64,000 nucleotides of DNA from Leptotrichia sp. oral taxon 215 str. W9775 (GCF_000469505.1 NZ_KI272867.1:52071-116070); one strand, 5' to 3'; positions 36,524-46,465 are shown, counted from the first letter of the stretch. Notes: generated from the sequence alone by a model not told the origin. A program made the numbers and translations.

Positions 36524-37786
36524 TTATTTTATCTTCCCAATATCATTTCTAAAATACATATTTTCAAAATGTATTTTCTTCAGGGAAGTATAAGCATGTT
36601 CCCTTGCTTCTTCCAGAGTGTTTCCAAATCCTACAACGTTTAAGACACGTCCTCCTGAAGTGATAAAATCATCATTTTCTTTTTTGGCTCCACATATAAA
36701 CAATATTTCTCCATTTTCTCCAACACTTGATAATCCTGATATTTTATCTCCTTTATTGTATTTTTCAGGATAACCTCCTGCCACTGCAACTACACAGCAT
36801 GAAGACTGTTTTCTCCATTCTACTTTAATTTCCGATAATTTTTTATCAAATGCACTTTTTATCATTTCAACCATGTCTGTCTCAAGTAATGGAAGTACAG
36901 CCTGTGTTTCAGGATCTCCAAGTCTCATATTATATTCAAGCAGATATACACCTTTTTTCGTAATCATAAGCCCAAAGAAGATTACTCCTGCAAAGTCCAT
37001 TCCTTCACTATGAATTCCCTTCAGAGTAGGCTCCATTATATTCTTTTTAAATTCCTCAAATACTTCATCAGTCACATATGGATTTGGTGAAATTGCTCCC
37101 ATTCCTCCTGTATTAAGTCCTGTTTCATTTTCACCTATCTTTTTGTGATCCTTTGCCGATAACAGAGGTAAAATCACATTACTGTCTGTAAATGATAAAA
37201 TCGAAGCTTCCACCCCGTCCAGATACTCTTCAATTACAACCTGGGAACCGGCATTTCCAAATTTTTCATCAACCATTATATCTTCCACAGCCTTAACTGC
37301 TTCATCCAGATTCTGTGCAATAATAACACCTTTTCCTGCTGCCAGCCCGCTTGCCTTTATAACTACAGGAAAATCCTTCCAGTTATTCAAAAATTCCTTA
37401 GCTTTTTCAAAATTATCAAAAATCTCATAAACAGCTGTTTTAATTCCATACTTTTTCATAAAGTCTTTAGAATAAGCCTTGCTTCCTTCAAGAACCGCGG
37501 CCTTTTTATCAGGCCCGAATATCTTTAATCCATTCTTTTTAAATTCATCAACTATTCCCTGGACAAGCAGTTCCTCACTTCCAACAATAGTCAAATCAAT
37601 TCCATTTTCCTTTGCAAAATCAATATATTCCTGTATGCCCTTCAATTCAACATTTTCTGCAATTTCAAGCAGCTCAGCTCCTGCATTTCCTGGTGCAATA
37701 AAAATCTTTTCAACATCTTTGTTTTGAGACAGTTTCCATGCAATGGCATGTTCCCTTCCTCCAGCTCCGACTATTAGAATTTTCAT
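36524..37786 (-). CDS. purD: Phosphoribosylamine-glycine ligase (GAR synthetase)
   Basis: 420 aa from the ATG at 37786, which has GGAGGAGG 5 bases ahead; the longer frame adds six unlikely residues. ATP-grasp enzyme, step 2 of purine synthesis. Visible are KILIVGAGGREHAIAWKL (N-domain), VVIKASGLAAGKGV (ATP-grasp Lys/Gly loop) near 143, GMGAISPNPY near 228 and LEYNMRLGDPETQAVLP near 283, whose Glu/Asn bind Mg. It is separated from purH by a secreted-protein gene and tRNA-Lys, so it may be transcribed apart from the main operon. Confidence 0.95.
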   Translation of the reverse strand: MKILIVGAGGREHAIAWKLSQNKDVEKIFIAPGNAGAELLEIAENVELKGIQEYIDFAKENGIDLTIVGSEELLVQGIVDEFKKNGLKIFGPDKKAAVLEGSKAYSKDFMKKYGIKTAVYEIFDNFEKAKEFLNNWKDFPVVIKASGLAAGKGVIIAQNLDEAVKAVEDIMVDEKFGNAGSQVVIEEYLDGVEASILSFTDSNVILPLLSAKDHKKIGENETGLNTGGMGAISPNPYVTDEVFEEFKKNIMEPTLKGIHSEGMDFAGVIFFGLMITKKGVYLLEYNMRLGDPETQAVLPLLETDMVEMIKSAFDKKLSEIKVEWRKQSSCCVVAVAGGYPEKYNKGDKISGLSSVGENGEILFICGAKKENDDFITSGGRVLNVVGFGNTLEEAREHAYTSLKKIHFENMYFRNDIGKIK

Positions 37787-38112
37787 TTTTTCCTCCTCCG
37801 GCATTTTAGACTTTTGATTAGCCTATTTTCTTGTATCTTTCAAATATATTTTATCACATTTTCCACTAATATTAAATGTAAAAATCTTTAAATTCTTCCA
37901 TAATTTTATTCCTTTCGTATTTTTTCAATTCTCATCAATTATCAAATATTGTCAACAATCCAGTAACCAATATTTCTTTTCAAAAATATAAAAAAACTAT
38001 CTCATAGTATAAATAATTACTCAATTACAAATTAAATATATATTCTAATCCATAGATATACTTAATTTATCATTTTATATAATTTCATACTTCCTGAAAT
38101 AGTTTCTTTTAT
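37787..38112 (-). other. Intergenic region upstream of purD
   Basis: 326 bases without a convincing gene. On the minus strand a TTGACA lies at about 37948, and a 9-codon ATG frame behind AAAGGA lies near 37895; both are weak evidence of a leader. No riboswitch fold is visible (the purine-aptamer TCTAC...GTAA signature is absent), and no clear terminator follows the secreted-protein gene. Confidence 0.4.
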
Positions 38113-38661
38113 TTATTTCTCTTTTTCATAAGTTTCAAAAAATTCTTTATTGGCTATTCTGTACACTTCATTATAATCTAATGGAGTTACTAAAAAATCA
38201 TTTCTTTTAACAATCATTTTTTCTCCCCACGATGTAAGAATATAAAATTCCTTTTCTTTAATTTTAAATACTCTAAATATTTTACCATTTACTTTTAAAG
38301 CTTTTATTCTTCCCAAAGGACTATATACTTTCCATTCATTATCTAAATCCGTTTTATATTTATATCTTTCATTAAATTTTTTTTCAGATAAAATATACAT
38401 TTCTTTTGCTTCAGTATTGTTCTTAACTACATAATCTCCTTCTTTTGCAACATTTTGTGTTTCAAGTCCGTCTTTAGTATATGTTTTTATAATTTCACCA
38501 TCTATGGCTTTTCTTGCATACACTTCTTTATATTTTTTATACACTGGAGCCTTTTTAAAATCCAAATTCAATGTTTCAAGAAGTTTTTCCTGTGAAACTA
38601 CCGTATCTGAAAAACATAAAACTGGTATAAAGAATAACAAACATATTAGCATTTTTTTCAT
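38113..38661 (-). CDS. Secreted protein of unknown function
   Basis: 182 aa with a signal peptide (MLICLLFFIPVLCFS). The mature part holds a KEGDYVVKNNTEAKEMYIL region near 72-90, compact and beta-rich, then LTSWGEKMIVKRND near 143. No family recognised. It sits between tRNA-Lys and purD; AAGGATTGA lies before the ATG. Confidence 0.55.
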   Translation of the reverse strand: MKKMLICLLFFIPVLCFSDTVVSQEKLLETLNLDFKKAPVYKKYKEVYARKAIDGEIIKTYTKDGLETQNVAKEGDYVVKNNTEAKEMYILSEKKFNERYKYKTDLDNEWKVYSPLGRIKALKVNGKIFRVFKIKEKEFYILTSWGEKMIVKRNDFLVTPLDYNEVYRIANKEFFETYEKEK

Positions 38662-38800
38662 AATATCAATCCTTCCTTAATTTCATACCAAAATTATACC
38701 ACAAAATGTACTGAAAGCAAGTTTTGTTGTATATTTTTAAAACTAAAATTTTGTTTTTTTCATTTTTTTATATAATTCTTTTAAAGAATCCATACAGATA

Positions 38801-38826
38801 AAAAAATAAGAGCTCTGACACTCTTA
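38801..38826 (-). terminator. Terminator of tRNA-Lys
   Basis: TAAGAG/CTCTTA stem with an 8-base loop, followed by seven T on the minus strand, about 20 bases past the tRNA 3' end. Confidence 0.8.
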
Positions 38827-38846
38827 CATAATAAACATTATTTGAA

Positions 38847-38923
38847 TGGTGGGACTGGTGAGGATCGAACTCACAACCTACCGATTAAGAGTCGGTTGCT
38901 CTGACCAATTGAGCTACAGTCCC
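38847..38923 (-). tRNA. tRNA-Lys (CTT anticodon)
   Basis: 77 nt with encoded CCA. Acceptor stem GGGACTG/CAGTCCC, D arm AGCTCAATTGGTCAGAGC, anticodon stem ACCGA/TCGGT around loop CTCTTAA (anticodon CTT), T arm with GTTCGATC. All arms pair fully. It reads AAG codons. A terminator follows at once. Confidence 0.96.
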
Positions 38924-38975
38924 TCTTACTTTCTATATTAGGTTTACCACATTTTTTATCATTTGTCAAGTGTTA

Positions 38976-39053
38976 TTTAGGACACGTACTTCGTATTTTT
39001 TTTTCAAGTATTTAATCTTACTTTTACATATTATTTTAAGTACATGTCCTAAA
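38976..39053. terminator. Long inverted repeat after purH
   Basis: TTTAGGACACGTACTT (38976-38991) pairs with AAGTACATGTCCTAAA (39038-39053), 16 bp with one G-T pair and a 46-base AT-rich loop. It starts 11 bases past the purH stop. There is no clean T tract, so it may be a weak terminator or an RNA 3'-end stabiliser ahead of tRNA-Lys. Confidence 0.55.
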
Positions 39054-39063
39054 CAAACTAATC

Positions 39064-40584
39064 CTAATGTTTAAAATGTCTTATTCCAGTTAATGCCATA
39101 CTTATTCCATGCTCATTGCAGGCCTGTACTGACTCTTCATCCCTTATTGATCCTCCAGGCTGAACAATGGCTTTTATTCCATACTTTGCAGCTTCATCCA
39201 CGCAGTCTCTGAAAGGGAAGAAGGCATCTGATGCGAGAACTGCACCTTCCAATGTTTCCAAATCTCCTTTTGCATGTTCCAGAGCGTGTGCAGTAGCCCA
39301 TATTCTATTTGTCTGTCCTGTACCGATTCCTGTTGCGGCACCGTCCTTAACAACTACTATCGCATTTGATTTTACGTGCTTAACGACTTTCATTCCTAAA
39401 ATCATATCCTGTTTTTCCTGCTCAGTAGGCTGTTTTTCCGTTACTATTTTCATTTCATCTATCATTTTCTTATTTGTTTCCTGTACCAGTATTCCGCCAT
39501 CAACCTTAATATACTCAAATTTATCCTGAGGTTTTGGCACTTCACACTGTATTACTCTTAAATTCTTCTTATTTTTCAATACTTCAAGAGCTTCCGGCGA
39601 ATAAGAAGGGGCAATTACTATTTCAAGGAATATTTTATTCAGTTCCTCAGCTGTTGCGGCATCTATTTCCCTGTTAATTGCAACAATTCCACCAAAGATG
39701 GAAACAGGATCACAGTCATGCGCCTTTTTATAAGCTGTAAATACATCATCAGCAATTGCTACTCCGCATGGAGTCGAGTGTTTTACTGCACAGCATGCAA
39801 TTTCATCAAATTCATTTGCAACCTTCCATGCAATATCCATATCCCTTATATTATTAAATGACAGTTCCTTTCCATTCAGCTGGACAAAATCCTTCATGCT
39901 TCCTTCTTCAGTTGTTGAAACATAGTAAGCTGAAGTCTGATGTGGATTTTCCCCATATCTGAGGTCAAATTTTTTCTCATATGAAACATTCAGATATTTT
40001 GGATATTCCTCTTCCAGAAGGAAGTTAGAAATTGCCGCATCATAAGCAGAAGTCAGGTTGAAAACTTTTCCAGCCAGTCTTTTTTTAGTTTCAAATGACA
40101 CTTCACCTTTTTCCTGAATTTCCTCAGTTACCTTTCCATAGTCTTCAGGATCACATATTACTGTTACATCCTTAAATGACTTAGCGGCAGATCTCAGCAT
40201 TGTAGGCCCGCCTATATCTATAAACTCTATCTTTTCATCAAAAGTTTTATCTGTCTGCACTTCCCTGAAGAAAGGATAAAGGTTAACTACTACAAAGTCT
40301 ATTGTTTCTATCCCTTCCCTCTGAATTGTTTCCATATGCTCCTTATTATCCCTTATGGCAAGTATTCCACCATGTATATTTGGATGCAATGTCTTAACCC
40401 TTCCATCAAGCATTTCCTTAAATTTTGTAACTTCTGAAATTTCAATAACTTCAAGTCCATTTTCCTTCAGATATTTATAAGTTCCTCCAGTTGATACTAT
40501 TTCTACATTTTTTTCCTTAAGAAACTTTGCAAATTCAAGTATTCCTGTCTTATCAAAAACACTTATCAAAGCTCTTTTTTTCAT
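39064..40584 (-). CDS. purH: AICAR transformylase / IMP cyclohydrolase
   Basis: 506 aa from the ATG at 40584 (AAAGGAG ahead; the frame extends to a TTG without a site). It performs the last two steps to IMP. Residues 1-200 form the MGS-like IMP cyclohydrolase domain ([18 protein letters not shown], then [15 protein letters not shown] near 60). The C-terminal domain is the transformylase, with [14 protein letters not shown] near 205, [12 protein letters not shown] near 261, and [19 protein letters not shown] near 452. Co-transcribed with purN, 36 bases upstream. Confidence 0.96.
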   Translation of the reverse strand: MKKRALISVFDKTGILEFAKFLKEKNVEIVSTGGTYKYLKENGLEVIEISEVTKFKEMLDGRVKTLHPNIHGGILAIRDNKEHMETIQREGIETIDFVVVNLYPFFREVQTDKTFDEKIEFIDIGGPTMLRSAAKSFKDVTVICDPEDYGKVTEEIQEKGEVSFETKKRLAGKVFNLTSAYDAAISNFLLEEEYPKYLNVSYEKKFDLRYGENPHQTSAYYVSTTEEGSMKDFVQLNGKELSFNNIRDMDIAWKVANEFDEIACCAVKHSTPCGVAIADDVFTAYKKAHDCDPVSIFGGIVAINREIDAATAEELNKIFLEIVIAPSYSPEALEVLKNKKNLRVIQCEVPKPQDKFEYIKVDGGILVQETNKKMIDEMKIVTEKQPTEQEKQDMILGMKVVKHVKSNAIVVVKDGAATGIGTGQTNRIWATAHALEHAKGDLETLEGAVLASDAFFPFRDCVDEAAKYGIKAIVQPGGSIRDEESVQACNEHGISMALTGIRHFKH

Positions 40585-40620
40585 TTTATCCGCTCCTTTC
40601 AATATCTGCCTTCAATATGT

Positions 40621-41208
40621 CTAATTTTCCAATATTTTTTCAAGTCCCTTTACCAGAAGCAGATGTTCCTTTTCAAGAACTCTTTTCTGAAGTATTTCAG
40701 GCGTGTCTCCCTCAAGTACAGGTACCTTCATGCTCATTATAGGCTCTCCTGTATCTATTCCTGTATCCACATAGTGAACTGTACATCCACTTTCCTTCTC
40801 TCCTGCCTTCAGTACTGCTTCATGGACTTTAAGCCCGTACATTCCCTTACCACCAAACTTTGGAAGAAGGGAAGGATGCATATTTATAATTTTTCTGTTC
40901 CATTTCTTTACAAAATTTTCAGAAATTATTGACAGGTAACCTGCCAGTACAATACATGAAATTTCTCCGGCATCACTTAAAATCATATCAATTTCATCTG
41001 AAAGTTTTTCACCAAATAATTTTCTATCCAGCATAACAGATCTTATATTATGTTTTTCAGCCCTTTCGAGTGCATAACATGGTCTGTCAGCTATAACAAA
41101 GGCAATTTCACAGTTCAGTTTTCCAAATTCGATGCTATCTATTATTGCCTGCAGGTTGCTCCCTGAACCTGAAACAAAAACTGCTATTTTTTTTTTTATT
41201 TCAGACAT
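40621..41208 (-). CDS. purN: GAR formyltransferase
   Basis: 195 aa; transfers formyl from 10-formyl-THF to GAR (step 3). VFVSGSGSNLQAIID near residue 10 binds the GAR phosphate; the catalytic set Asn-His-Asp is seen in INMHPSLLPKFGGKGMYGLKVHEAV near 105 (read NMHPSLLP, then GKGMYG) and VHYVDTGIDTGEPI near 144. It overlaps the end of purM by 13 bases, giving tight coupling. Confidence 0.95.
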   Translation of the reverse strand: MSEIKKKIAVFVSGSGSNLQAIIDSIEFGKLNCEIAFVIADRPCYALERAEKHNIRSVMLDRKLFGEKLSDEIDMILSDAGEISCIVLAGYLSIISENFVKKWNRKIINMHPSLLPKFGGKGMYGLKVHEAVLKAGEKESGCTVHYVDTGIDTGEPIMSMKVPVLEGDTPEILQKRVLEKEHLLLVKGLEKILEN

Positions 41209-42194
41209 AGCTTATTCTCACCTTTACTTATATATCCTATTTCATAGGCATTTTCTCCATTTTCCTTCAAAATGTCTATAGTTTTTTCTGTATCTTCCTT
41301 CTTAACGATAACTATAAATCCTACACCCATGTTAAATGTTCCCCATAACTCATCTTCAGTTACCTTTTTAAAATATTCATGTTTAAATATAGAAGGTATT
41401 TCCACTTTTTTCTTGTCGATGTTTGCACAGAATCCGTCAGGTATTGTTCTTGGAACATTTTCTATCAGGCCACCTCCTGTTATATGGGCCATTCCATTTA
41501 TTTTTACACTTTCCATAAGCTTCTGGATGGATCTTACATAAATCTTTGTCGGAGTCAGCAGATGTTCCCATATTTTTTTATTTTCGTATACTTCATTCAA
41601 GTCAGCAAAAAGCTTTCTTATGAGGGAAAAACCGTTACTGTGAGGCCCGCTCGAAGATATGGCTATTATAGCATTTCCTTCTTCGATATTTGAACCATTC
41701 ACTATTTCTTCCTCTTCTACTGCACCTACTGCAAATCCTGCAATATCATATTCACCTACTGTGTAGAATCCAGGCATTTCAGCAGTTTCTCCTCCTATCA
41801 GGGAAGCTCCCGCCTGAAGGCATCCATCTGCAACCCCTTTTATAATTTCTGAGGAAACATCTGAATCAAGCTTACCGCATGCCAGATAATCAAGAAAAAA
41901 CAGAGGTTTGGCACCATGACACAAAATATCATTTACGCACATTGCCACACAGTCTATTCCAACTGTGTCGTATTTTCCCGTTTCAAAAGCAATTTTCAGT
42001 TTTGTTCCTACTCCGTCAGTTCCCGATACAAGAACAGGTTTTTTATATTCTCCAAGCTTATAAAGCGCTCCAAAGCTTCCAATTTCATTCATAACATTTG
42101 CACTGTATGTACTTTTTACCTTATCCTTTATTTTTTCTACCGTTCTGTATCCTTCTTCCTTATCTACTCCTGAATCTTTATAAGAAATCGTCAT
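41196..42194 (-). CDS. purM: AIR synthetase (FGAM cyclo-ligase)
   Basis: 332 aa; ATP-dependent ring closure of FGAM to AIR (step 5). LVSGTDGVGTKLKIAFE near 55, VAMCVNDILCHGAKPLFFLDY near 83, SLIGGETAEMPGFY near 131 and HITGGGLIENVPR near 237 are the family landmarks. GGGAGGAAAAAA precedes the ATG. Thirty-nine bases separate it from the purF paralog. Confidence 0.96.
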   Translation of the reverse strand: MTISYKDSGVDKEEGYRTVEKIKDKVKSTYSANVMNEIGSFGALYKLGEYKKPVLVSGTDGVGTKLKIAFETGKYDTVGIDCVAMCVNDILCHGAKPLFFLDYLACGKLDSDVSSEIIKGVADGCLQAGASLIGGETAEMPGFYTVGEYDIAGFAVGAVEEEEIVNGSNIEEGNAIIAISSSGPHSNGFSLIRKLFADLNEVYENKKIWEHLLTPTKIYVRSIQKLMESVKINGMAHITGGGLIENVPRTIPDGFCANIDKKKVEIPSIFKHEYFKKVTEDELWGTFNMGVGFIVIVKKEDTEKTIDILKENGENAYEIGYISKGENKLCLK

Positions 42195-42233
42195 TTTTTT
42201 CCTCCCTGCATACTTTTTTAAACTTTATTGAAA

Positions 42234-43580
42234 TTATTTTTCATCTTTCTTAAAGCAGTCCATGTAAAAGTCATCTCTTCCAAATATCTTTCTTAAATTT
42301 TCATAAGACAGATATCCCAGTGTTGTTGCTCCAATCTTATCCCTGATTTCATCCAGAGTCAAGTAATTTCCAATTAAATGTGCCTCAGGATTTACATCCA
42401 CCCCAAAAAAATCTTCCTTAATAACTATAGGGGATGCCGCCCTGAAATGCACTTCTTTTGCTCCTGCTTCATACAGCATTTTTACTAATTTTTTTGATGT
42501 AGTTCCACGTACGATTGAATCATCTACAACTACTACCCTTTTTCCCTCCAGCAGGCTTTTTATCGGATTCAGTTTTACCTTTACTGCCTGTTCCCTGAGT
42601 TCCTGTATTGGAGTGATAAATGTTCTTCCAATATACTTATTTTTTACTAAAGCCGGTCTATATGGAATTCCGCTTTCCTGTGCGTATCCTATGGCTGCAG
42701 GAACTCCCGAATCAGGAACTCCTATAACAATATCCGCCTCTATAGGATTCTGTCTGTACAGATATTTCCCTGTTTCATGTCTGAACCCATAAACATCTAT
42801 TCCGTCTATGACACTGTCAGGTCTTGCAAAATAAATATATTCAAATGCACTTACCTGTTTTTTCTCCTTGTCGTTATATTTTATTGACTCAATTCCTTTT
42901 TCATCGATTATTACAATTTCTCCAGGTTCTATTTCCCTTATGAATTCTGCTCCCATTGCATCAAGTGCACAGGTTTCTGATGCCAGCACAAGAGTTTCTT
43001 TACCTATTTTTCCAAGGGAAAGAGGTCTCAACCCCCTAGGATCCCTTACTCCCACAAGTTTATCATTCAGAATCATTGCAAGGGCAAATCCGCCTTTAAG
43101 TTTATTCACTGTATTTAAGGCACATTCCTTTACTCCATGCACTGCATTCTTACCAATCAGTTTTAAAATAACTTCCGTATCAATTGATGTCTGGAAAAGA
43201 TCCCCTTCTCCAAGCAGTTCCTGTTTCAGTTCCTTATAATTACTCAAATCACCATTATGTACAACGGAAACTTTTCCCAATGAAGTTTCCCCTTCCAGAG
43301 GCTGACAGTTTCTCATTGATGAATAACCTTCTCTTCCATATCTTACATGGCCTATCAGAATATTTCCTATATAGCTGTTTAAATCTTCCAGAGAAAATAC
43401 ATCAGCTACAAGTCCGGGCTTTTTTATAGTTCTATGTCTCACCTTATTTTCAGTAATAGTGTCACATATTGTAAATCCTGCACTTTGCTGACCTCTATGC
43501 TGTAATGCAAACATACCGTAGTAGGCAAGTCCACCTAAATCTTTTCTTACTTCCTTTGAATGTATTGCCAAAATTCCCAT
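42234..43580 (-). CDS. PurF paralog lacking the glutaminase nucleophile
   Basis: 448 aa. The start is placed at ATG 43580, the only one with a ribosome site (GGAGG plus AAGGAA); the frame runs to a TTG at 43613 that has none. The Ntn-glutaminase domain (1-230) and PRTase domain are clearly PurF. The PRPP loop VVVVDDSIVRGTT and ARPDSVIDGIDVYGFR are intact. But the start Met stands where PurF has its catalytic N-terminal Cys (MGILAIHS here, CGVIAFHS in the neighbour), with no propeptide. The Fe-S cysteines of the B. subtilis type are also gone (SAFEYIYFARP, KEDFFGVD, only one Cys in the tail). VRYGREGYSS also departs from VRYATTG. Likely ammonia-dependent, regulatory, or repurposed. Confidence 0.88.
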   Translation of the reverse strand: MGILAIHSKEVRKDLGGLAYYGMFALQHRGQQSAGFTICDTITENKVRHRTIKKPGLVADVFSLEDLNSYIGNILIGHVRYGREGYSSMRNCQPLEGETSLGKVSVVHNGDLSNYKELKQELLGEGDLFQTSIDTEVILKLIGKNAVHGVKECALNTVNKLKGGFALAMILNDKLVGVRDPRGLRPLSLGKIGKETLVLASETCALDAMGAEFIREIEPGEIVIIDEKGIESIKYNDKEKKQVSAFEYIYFARPDSVIDGIDVYGFRHETGKYLYRQNPIEADIVIGVPDSGVPAAIGYAQESGIPYRPALVKNKYIGRTFITPIQELREQAVKVKLNPIKSLLEGKRVVVVDDSIVRGTTSKKLVKMLYEAGAKEVHFRAASPIVIKEDFFGVDVNPEAHLIGNYLTLDEIRDKIGATTLGYLSYENLRKIFGRDDFYMDCFKKDEK

Positions 43581-43684
43581 TTCCTTTTTTCCTCCATTTT
43601 CATAATCTTTCAAAAATATTCCGCTCTGTAAAAATATTTTTTAAATTATTCATTTCATATTAGAATCAGTTAAAATAATTTTTC

Positions 43685-45148
43685 TTAATAATCCACTATC
43701 GGATACTTTCCTGAAAAACATCCCACACAGAAATCATTTTTACAAGTATGGCAGCTGCTTTCATCCATATCAGGGCTGACACTTTTTTCCCTTAAAATTT
43801 TCAATAAATTTTCTAGTGACAGATATTCCAATGTATTAGCTCCAATCTCATGGCAAATTTCTTCAGTAGTCATGTAACTTGCCACCAGTTCCTTTTTATT
43901 GGCAATATCTACACCGAAATAGCATTCGCTCAGCACTTTCGGCGAGGCAGACCTGAAATGTACTTCCTTTGCTCCCGCATCACGTATCATTTTTATAAGT
44001 TTTTTTGATGTAGTTCCCCTCACCAGTGAGTCATCCACTACAACTACTCTTTTTCCTTCTATAATTTTTCTTATGGGATTCAGTTTTACCTTTACTGCCT
44101 GTTCTCTAAGTTCCTGTGTCGGATAAATAAAGCTTCTTCCAATATATTTATTTTTTACCAGTGCCTTTGCAAAAGGAATTCCGCTTGCTTCAGCATAGCC
44201 TATTGCCGCAGGGATACCTGAATCTGGAACTCCTATTACAATATCAGCTTCTACAGGATGCTGTTCATACAGATATCTTCCTGCATCATGCCTTACCTGG
44301 TATACATCAATCCCGTCTATTATACTGTCCGGTCTTGCAAAATATACATATTCAAAGGCACATGAAGCTTTTCCCTCATTTTTTCTATTATTTTCCAGAA
44401 GTTCTAAATATTTTATTGATTCAATTCCATTTTCATCAATAATAATCATTTCTCCAGCATCTATATCCCTTATATATTTTGCATTTACAGTGTCCAGTGC
44501 CACCGTTTCAGAAGCAAGTACATAAGTTCCGTCTTCTCTCTGTCCCATACATAATGGTCTTATTCCTCTCGGATCCCTGATTCCAATCAGTTTGTCATTT
44601 ATAATTATTACTAATGCAAAAGCTCCTTCAATGACATCAAGAGTTTTTAACAGGGCTTCCCTCATTCCGTATTTTGCATTTCTACCTAACAGCTTTAAAA
44701 TTACTTCCGTATCAGAAGTTGCGTGAAAGGTAATACCATCCTTCATCAGTTTCTCTTTTAATTTTTCAATTTTTATGAGATTTCCGTTATGTGCAAGGGA
44801 AATATTACCCATTCCGGAATCTCCGCTGAATGGCTGTGCATTATCAACAGTAACTATTCCGGTTGTTGCATATCTTACATGACCTATCAGGATATTTCCT
44901 TTATATTTTAACAGTTCCTCCATTGAAAACACTTCAGAAACTAATCCCATATCCTTCAATGTCTTATGTCTCACCTTATTTTCTGTAACACTGTCACAAA
45001 TCGTCATTCCTGCACATTCCTGACCTCTATGCTGTAAAGCCTGCATTCCAATATATGCCAGTGATGTCAAATTTTCACGTATTTTATTTGAATGGAAGGC
45101 GATTACTCCACATTCTTCCTCCATTTTATCTGACTTTTCTAAAAACAT
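43685..45148 (-). CDS. purF: Amidophosphoribosyltransferase (complete)
   Basis: 487 aa; glutamine plus PRPP gives phosphoribosylamine, the first committed purine step. A 12-residue propeptide (MFLEKSDKMEEE) precedes Cys13, the expected nucleophile after self-cleavage. IGHVRYATTG near 88, SLAHNGNL near 117 and the PRPP loop VVVVDDSLVRGTT (368-380) are intact. Cys263 (ASCAFEYVYF), Cys409 (LSECYFGVD) and a tail with CHTC...CVGC match the [4Fe-4S] ligands of the B. subtilis-type enzyme, in which the cluster makes the protein oxygen-labile. AAGGAG ribosome site. It stands directly upstream of the altered paralog. Confidence 0.95.
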   Translation of the reverse strand: MFLEKSDKMEEECGVIAFHSNKIRENLTSLAYIGMQALQHRGQECAGMTICDSVTENKVRHKTLKDMGLVSEVFSMEELLKYKGNILIGHVRYATTGIVTVDNAQPFSGDSGMGNISLAHNGNLIKIEKLKEKLMKDGITFHATSDTEVILKLLGRNAKYGMREALLKTLDVIEGAFALVIIINDKLIGIRDPRGIRPLCMGQREDGTYVLASETVALDTVNAKYIRDIDAGEMIIIDENGIESIKYLELLENNRKNEGKASCAFEYVYFARPDSIIDGIDVYQVRHDAGRYLYEQHPVEADIVIGVPDSGIPAAIGYAEASGIPFAKALVKNKYIGRSFIYPTQELREQAVKVKLNPIRKIIEGKRVVVVDDSLVRGTTSKKLIKMIRDAGAKEVHFRSASPKVLSECYFGVDIANKKELVASYMTTEEICHEIGANTLEYLSLENLLKILREKSVSPDMDESSCHTCKNDFCVGCFSGKYPIVDY

Positions 45149-45176
45149 GAAATTCTCTCCTTCTCATTCCTCATTA

Positions 45177-45884
45177 CTAAGCTTCCAATCTGTTTAATAT
45201 TTCAATATATGCTTCTTCTATTCCACCTAAATCCTGTCTGAATCTGTCTTTGTCAAGTTTTTTACCTGTTGCTTTGTCCCATAGTCTGCATGTGTCAGGT
45301 GTAATTTCATCTGCAAGAAGTATTTCCCCTTTACTGTTTTTACCAAATTCTATCTTGAAGTCCACCAATGTAATTCCTTCTTCATCAAATACTTTTTTCA
45401 GAAGGTCATTTATTTTAGAAGTTGTTTCATATATATATTTCAGTTCATCAAAAGTAGCAAGTCCCATAGCCACCGCATGATAGTCATTTATCAATGGATC
45501 TCCATATTCATCATTTTTATAGCATATTTCAAATATTGTAGTTTTAGGTATTGTTCCGTCAGCAATTCCTACTCTTTTTGCCATAGAACCAGTTATTACG
45601 TTTCTAACAATTACTTCCAAAGGTACTATTTCAAGTTTTTCACAAAGCTGATCCCTTTCATTCAGCATTTCCTTAAAATGAGTTCTTATTCCATTTTTTT
45701 CAAGTACTGAAAATAATTTGGCAGTAATTTTATTATTTATGATTCCTTTATCTTTAATAGTTCCTTTTTTTACTCCATTTCCTGCTGTTGCATCATCTTT
45801 ATAGTGGATTATTACCAAATTCTCATCATCTGTTGAATATACCTGTTTTGCTTTTCCTTCGTAAATGAAATCTTTTTTTTGCAT
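45177..45884 (-). CDS. purC: SAICAR synthetase
   Basis: 235 aa; joins aspartate to CAIR (step 7). [15 protein letters not shown] at the start, [12 protein letters not shown] near 94, [26 protein letters not shown] near 174 (read [17 protein letters not shown]), and [11 protein letters not shown] near 214 are canonical. AGGAGGAATTAAAA ribosome site; 34 bases after purE. Confidence 0.95.
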   Translation of the reverse strand: MQKKDFIYEGKAKQVYSTDDENLVIIHYKDDATAGNGVKKGTIKDKGIINNKITAKLFSVLEKNGIRTHFKEMLNERDQLCEKLEIVPLEVIVRNVITGSMAKRVGIADGTIPKTTIFEICYKNDEYGDPLINDYHAVAMGLATFDELKYIYETTSKINDLLKKVFDEEGITLVDFKIEFGKNSKGEILLADEITPDTCRLWDKATGKKLDKDRFRQDLGGIEEAYIEILNRLEA

Positions 45885-45918
45885 TTTTAATTCCTCCTGA
45901 TTTTTTTATAATTTTTAT

Positions 45919-46398
45919 CTAAAATTCCACTTTTTCTTCGTTTTCCTTAATAAATTTTTCCTTCATTTCTTTTCTGAATTTTACAAGTTTTTCCTTGATT
46001 TCAGGATATTTCAGAGCCAGAACCTGTACAGACAGCATAGCCGCATTATATGAATTGTCTATTCCTACTGTTGCAACTGGAATTGATTTTGGCATCTGCA
46101 CAATTGAATAAAGTGCATCAAGTCCTCCTATTGCTCCGTTTAAAGGTACTCCCACCACAGGCAGCACCGTTTTTGAAGCTATAACCCCTGGAAGATGGGC
46201 AGCCAGTCCTGCTCCCGCTATTATCACTTCAGCTCCTCTTTTTTCCACATCTGCAAGCACTTCCTCCAATTTTTCAGGAACTCTATGGGCAGAAAGTACA
46301 TATGCTTCGTATTCTATTCCAAATTCCTTAAGACAGTTTGCAGCTCCTTTCATTTTTTCCGTATCTGATTTACTTCCAAAAAATATTGCTACTTTCAT
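45919..46398 (-). CDS. purE: Phosphoribosylaminoimidazole carboxylase/mutase
   Basis: 159 aa from Met4 (46398), since AGGAGG is only 3 bases from the first ATG and 10 from this one. FFGSKSDTEKMKGA, LSAHRVPEKLEE and GAGLAAHLPGVIASKT mark the CAIR-forming fold; these and QMPKSIPVATV look closer to the class I N5-CAIR mutase than to the treponemal class II form. A class I enzyme needs PurK, and no purK lies in the operon, so either purK is elsewhere or this enzyme uses AIR plus CO2. Confidence 0.9.
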   Translation of the reverse strand: MKVAIFFGSKSDTEKMKGAANCLKEFGIEYEAYVLSAHRVPEKLEEVLADVEKRGAEVIIAGAGLAAHLPGVIASKTVLPVVGVPLNGAIGGLDALYSIVQMPKSIPVATVGIDNSYNAAMLSVQVLALKYPEIKEKLVKFRKEMKEKFIKENEEKVEF

Positions 46399-46465
46399 TC
46401 TTTTCATTCCTCCTGTTTTCTCTTTTTATTGCTTTTTCACTTTATATTTTCGGATATTTTAAATT

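Noticed and set aside
37787..38112. Second purine riboswitch before purD
   Set aside because: No TTTCTAC...GTAA core and no three-way junction could be drawn.
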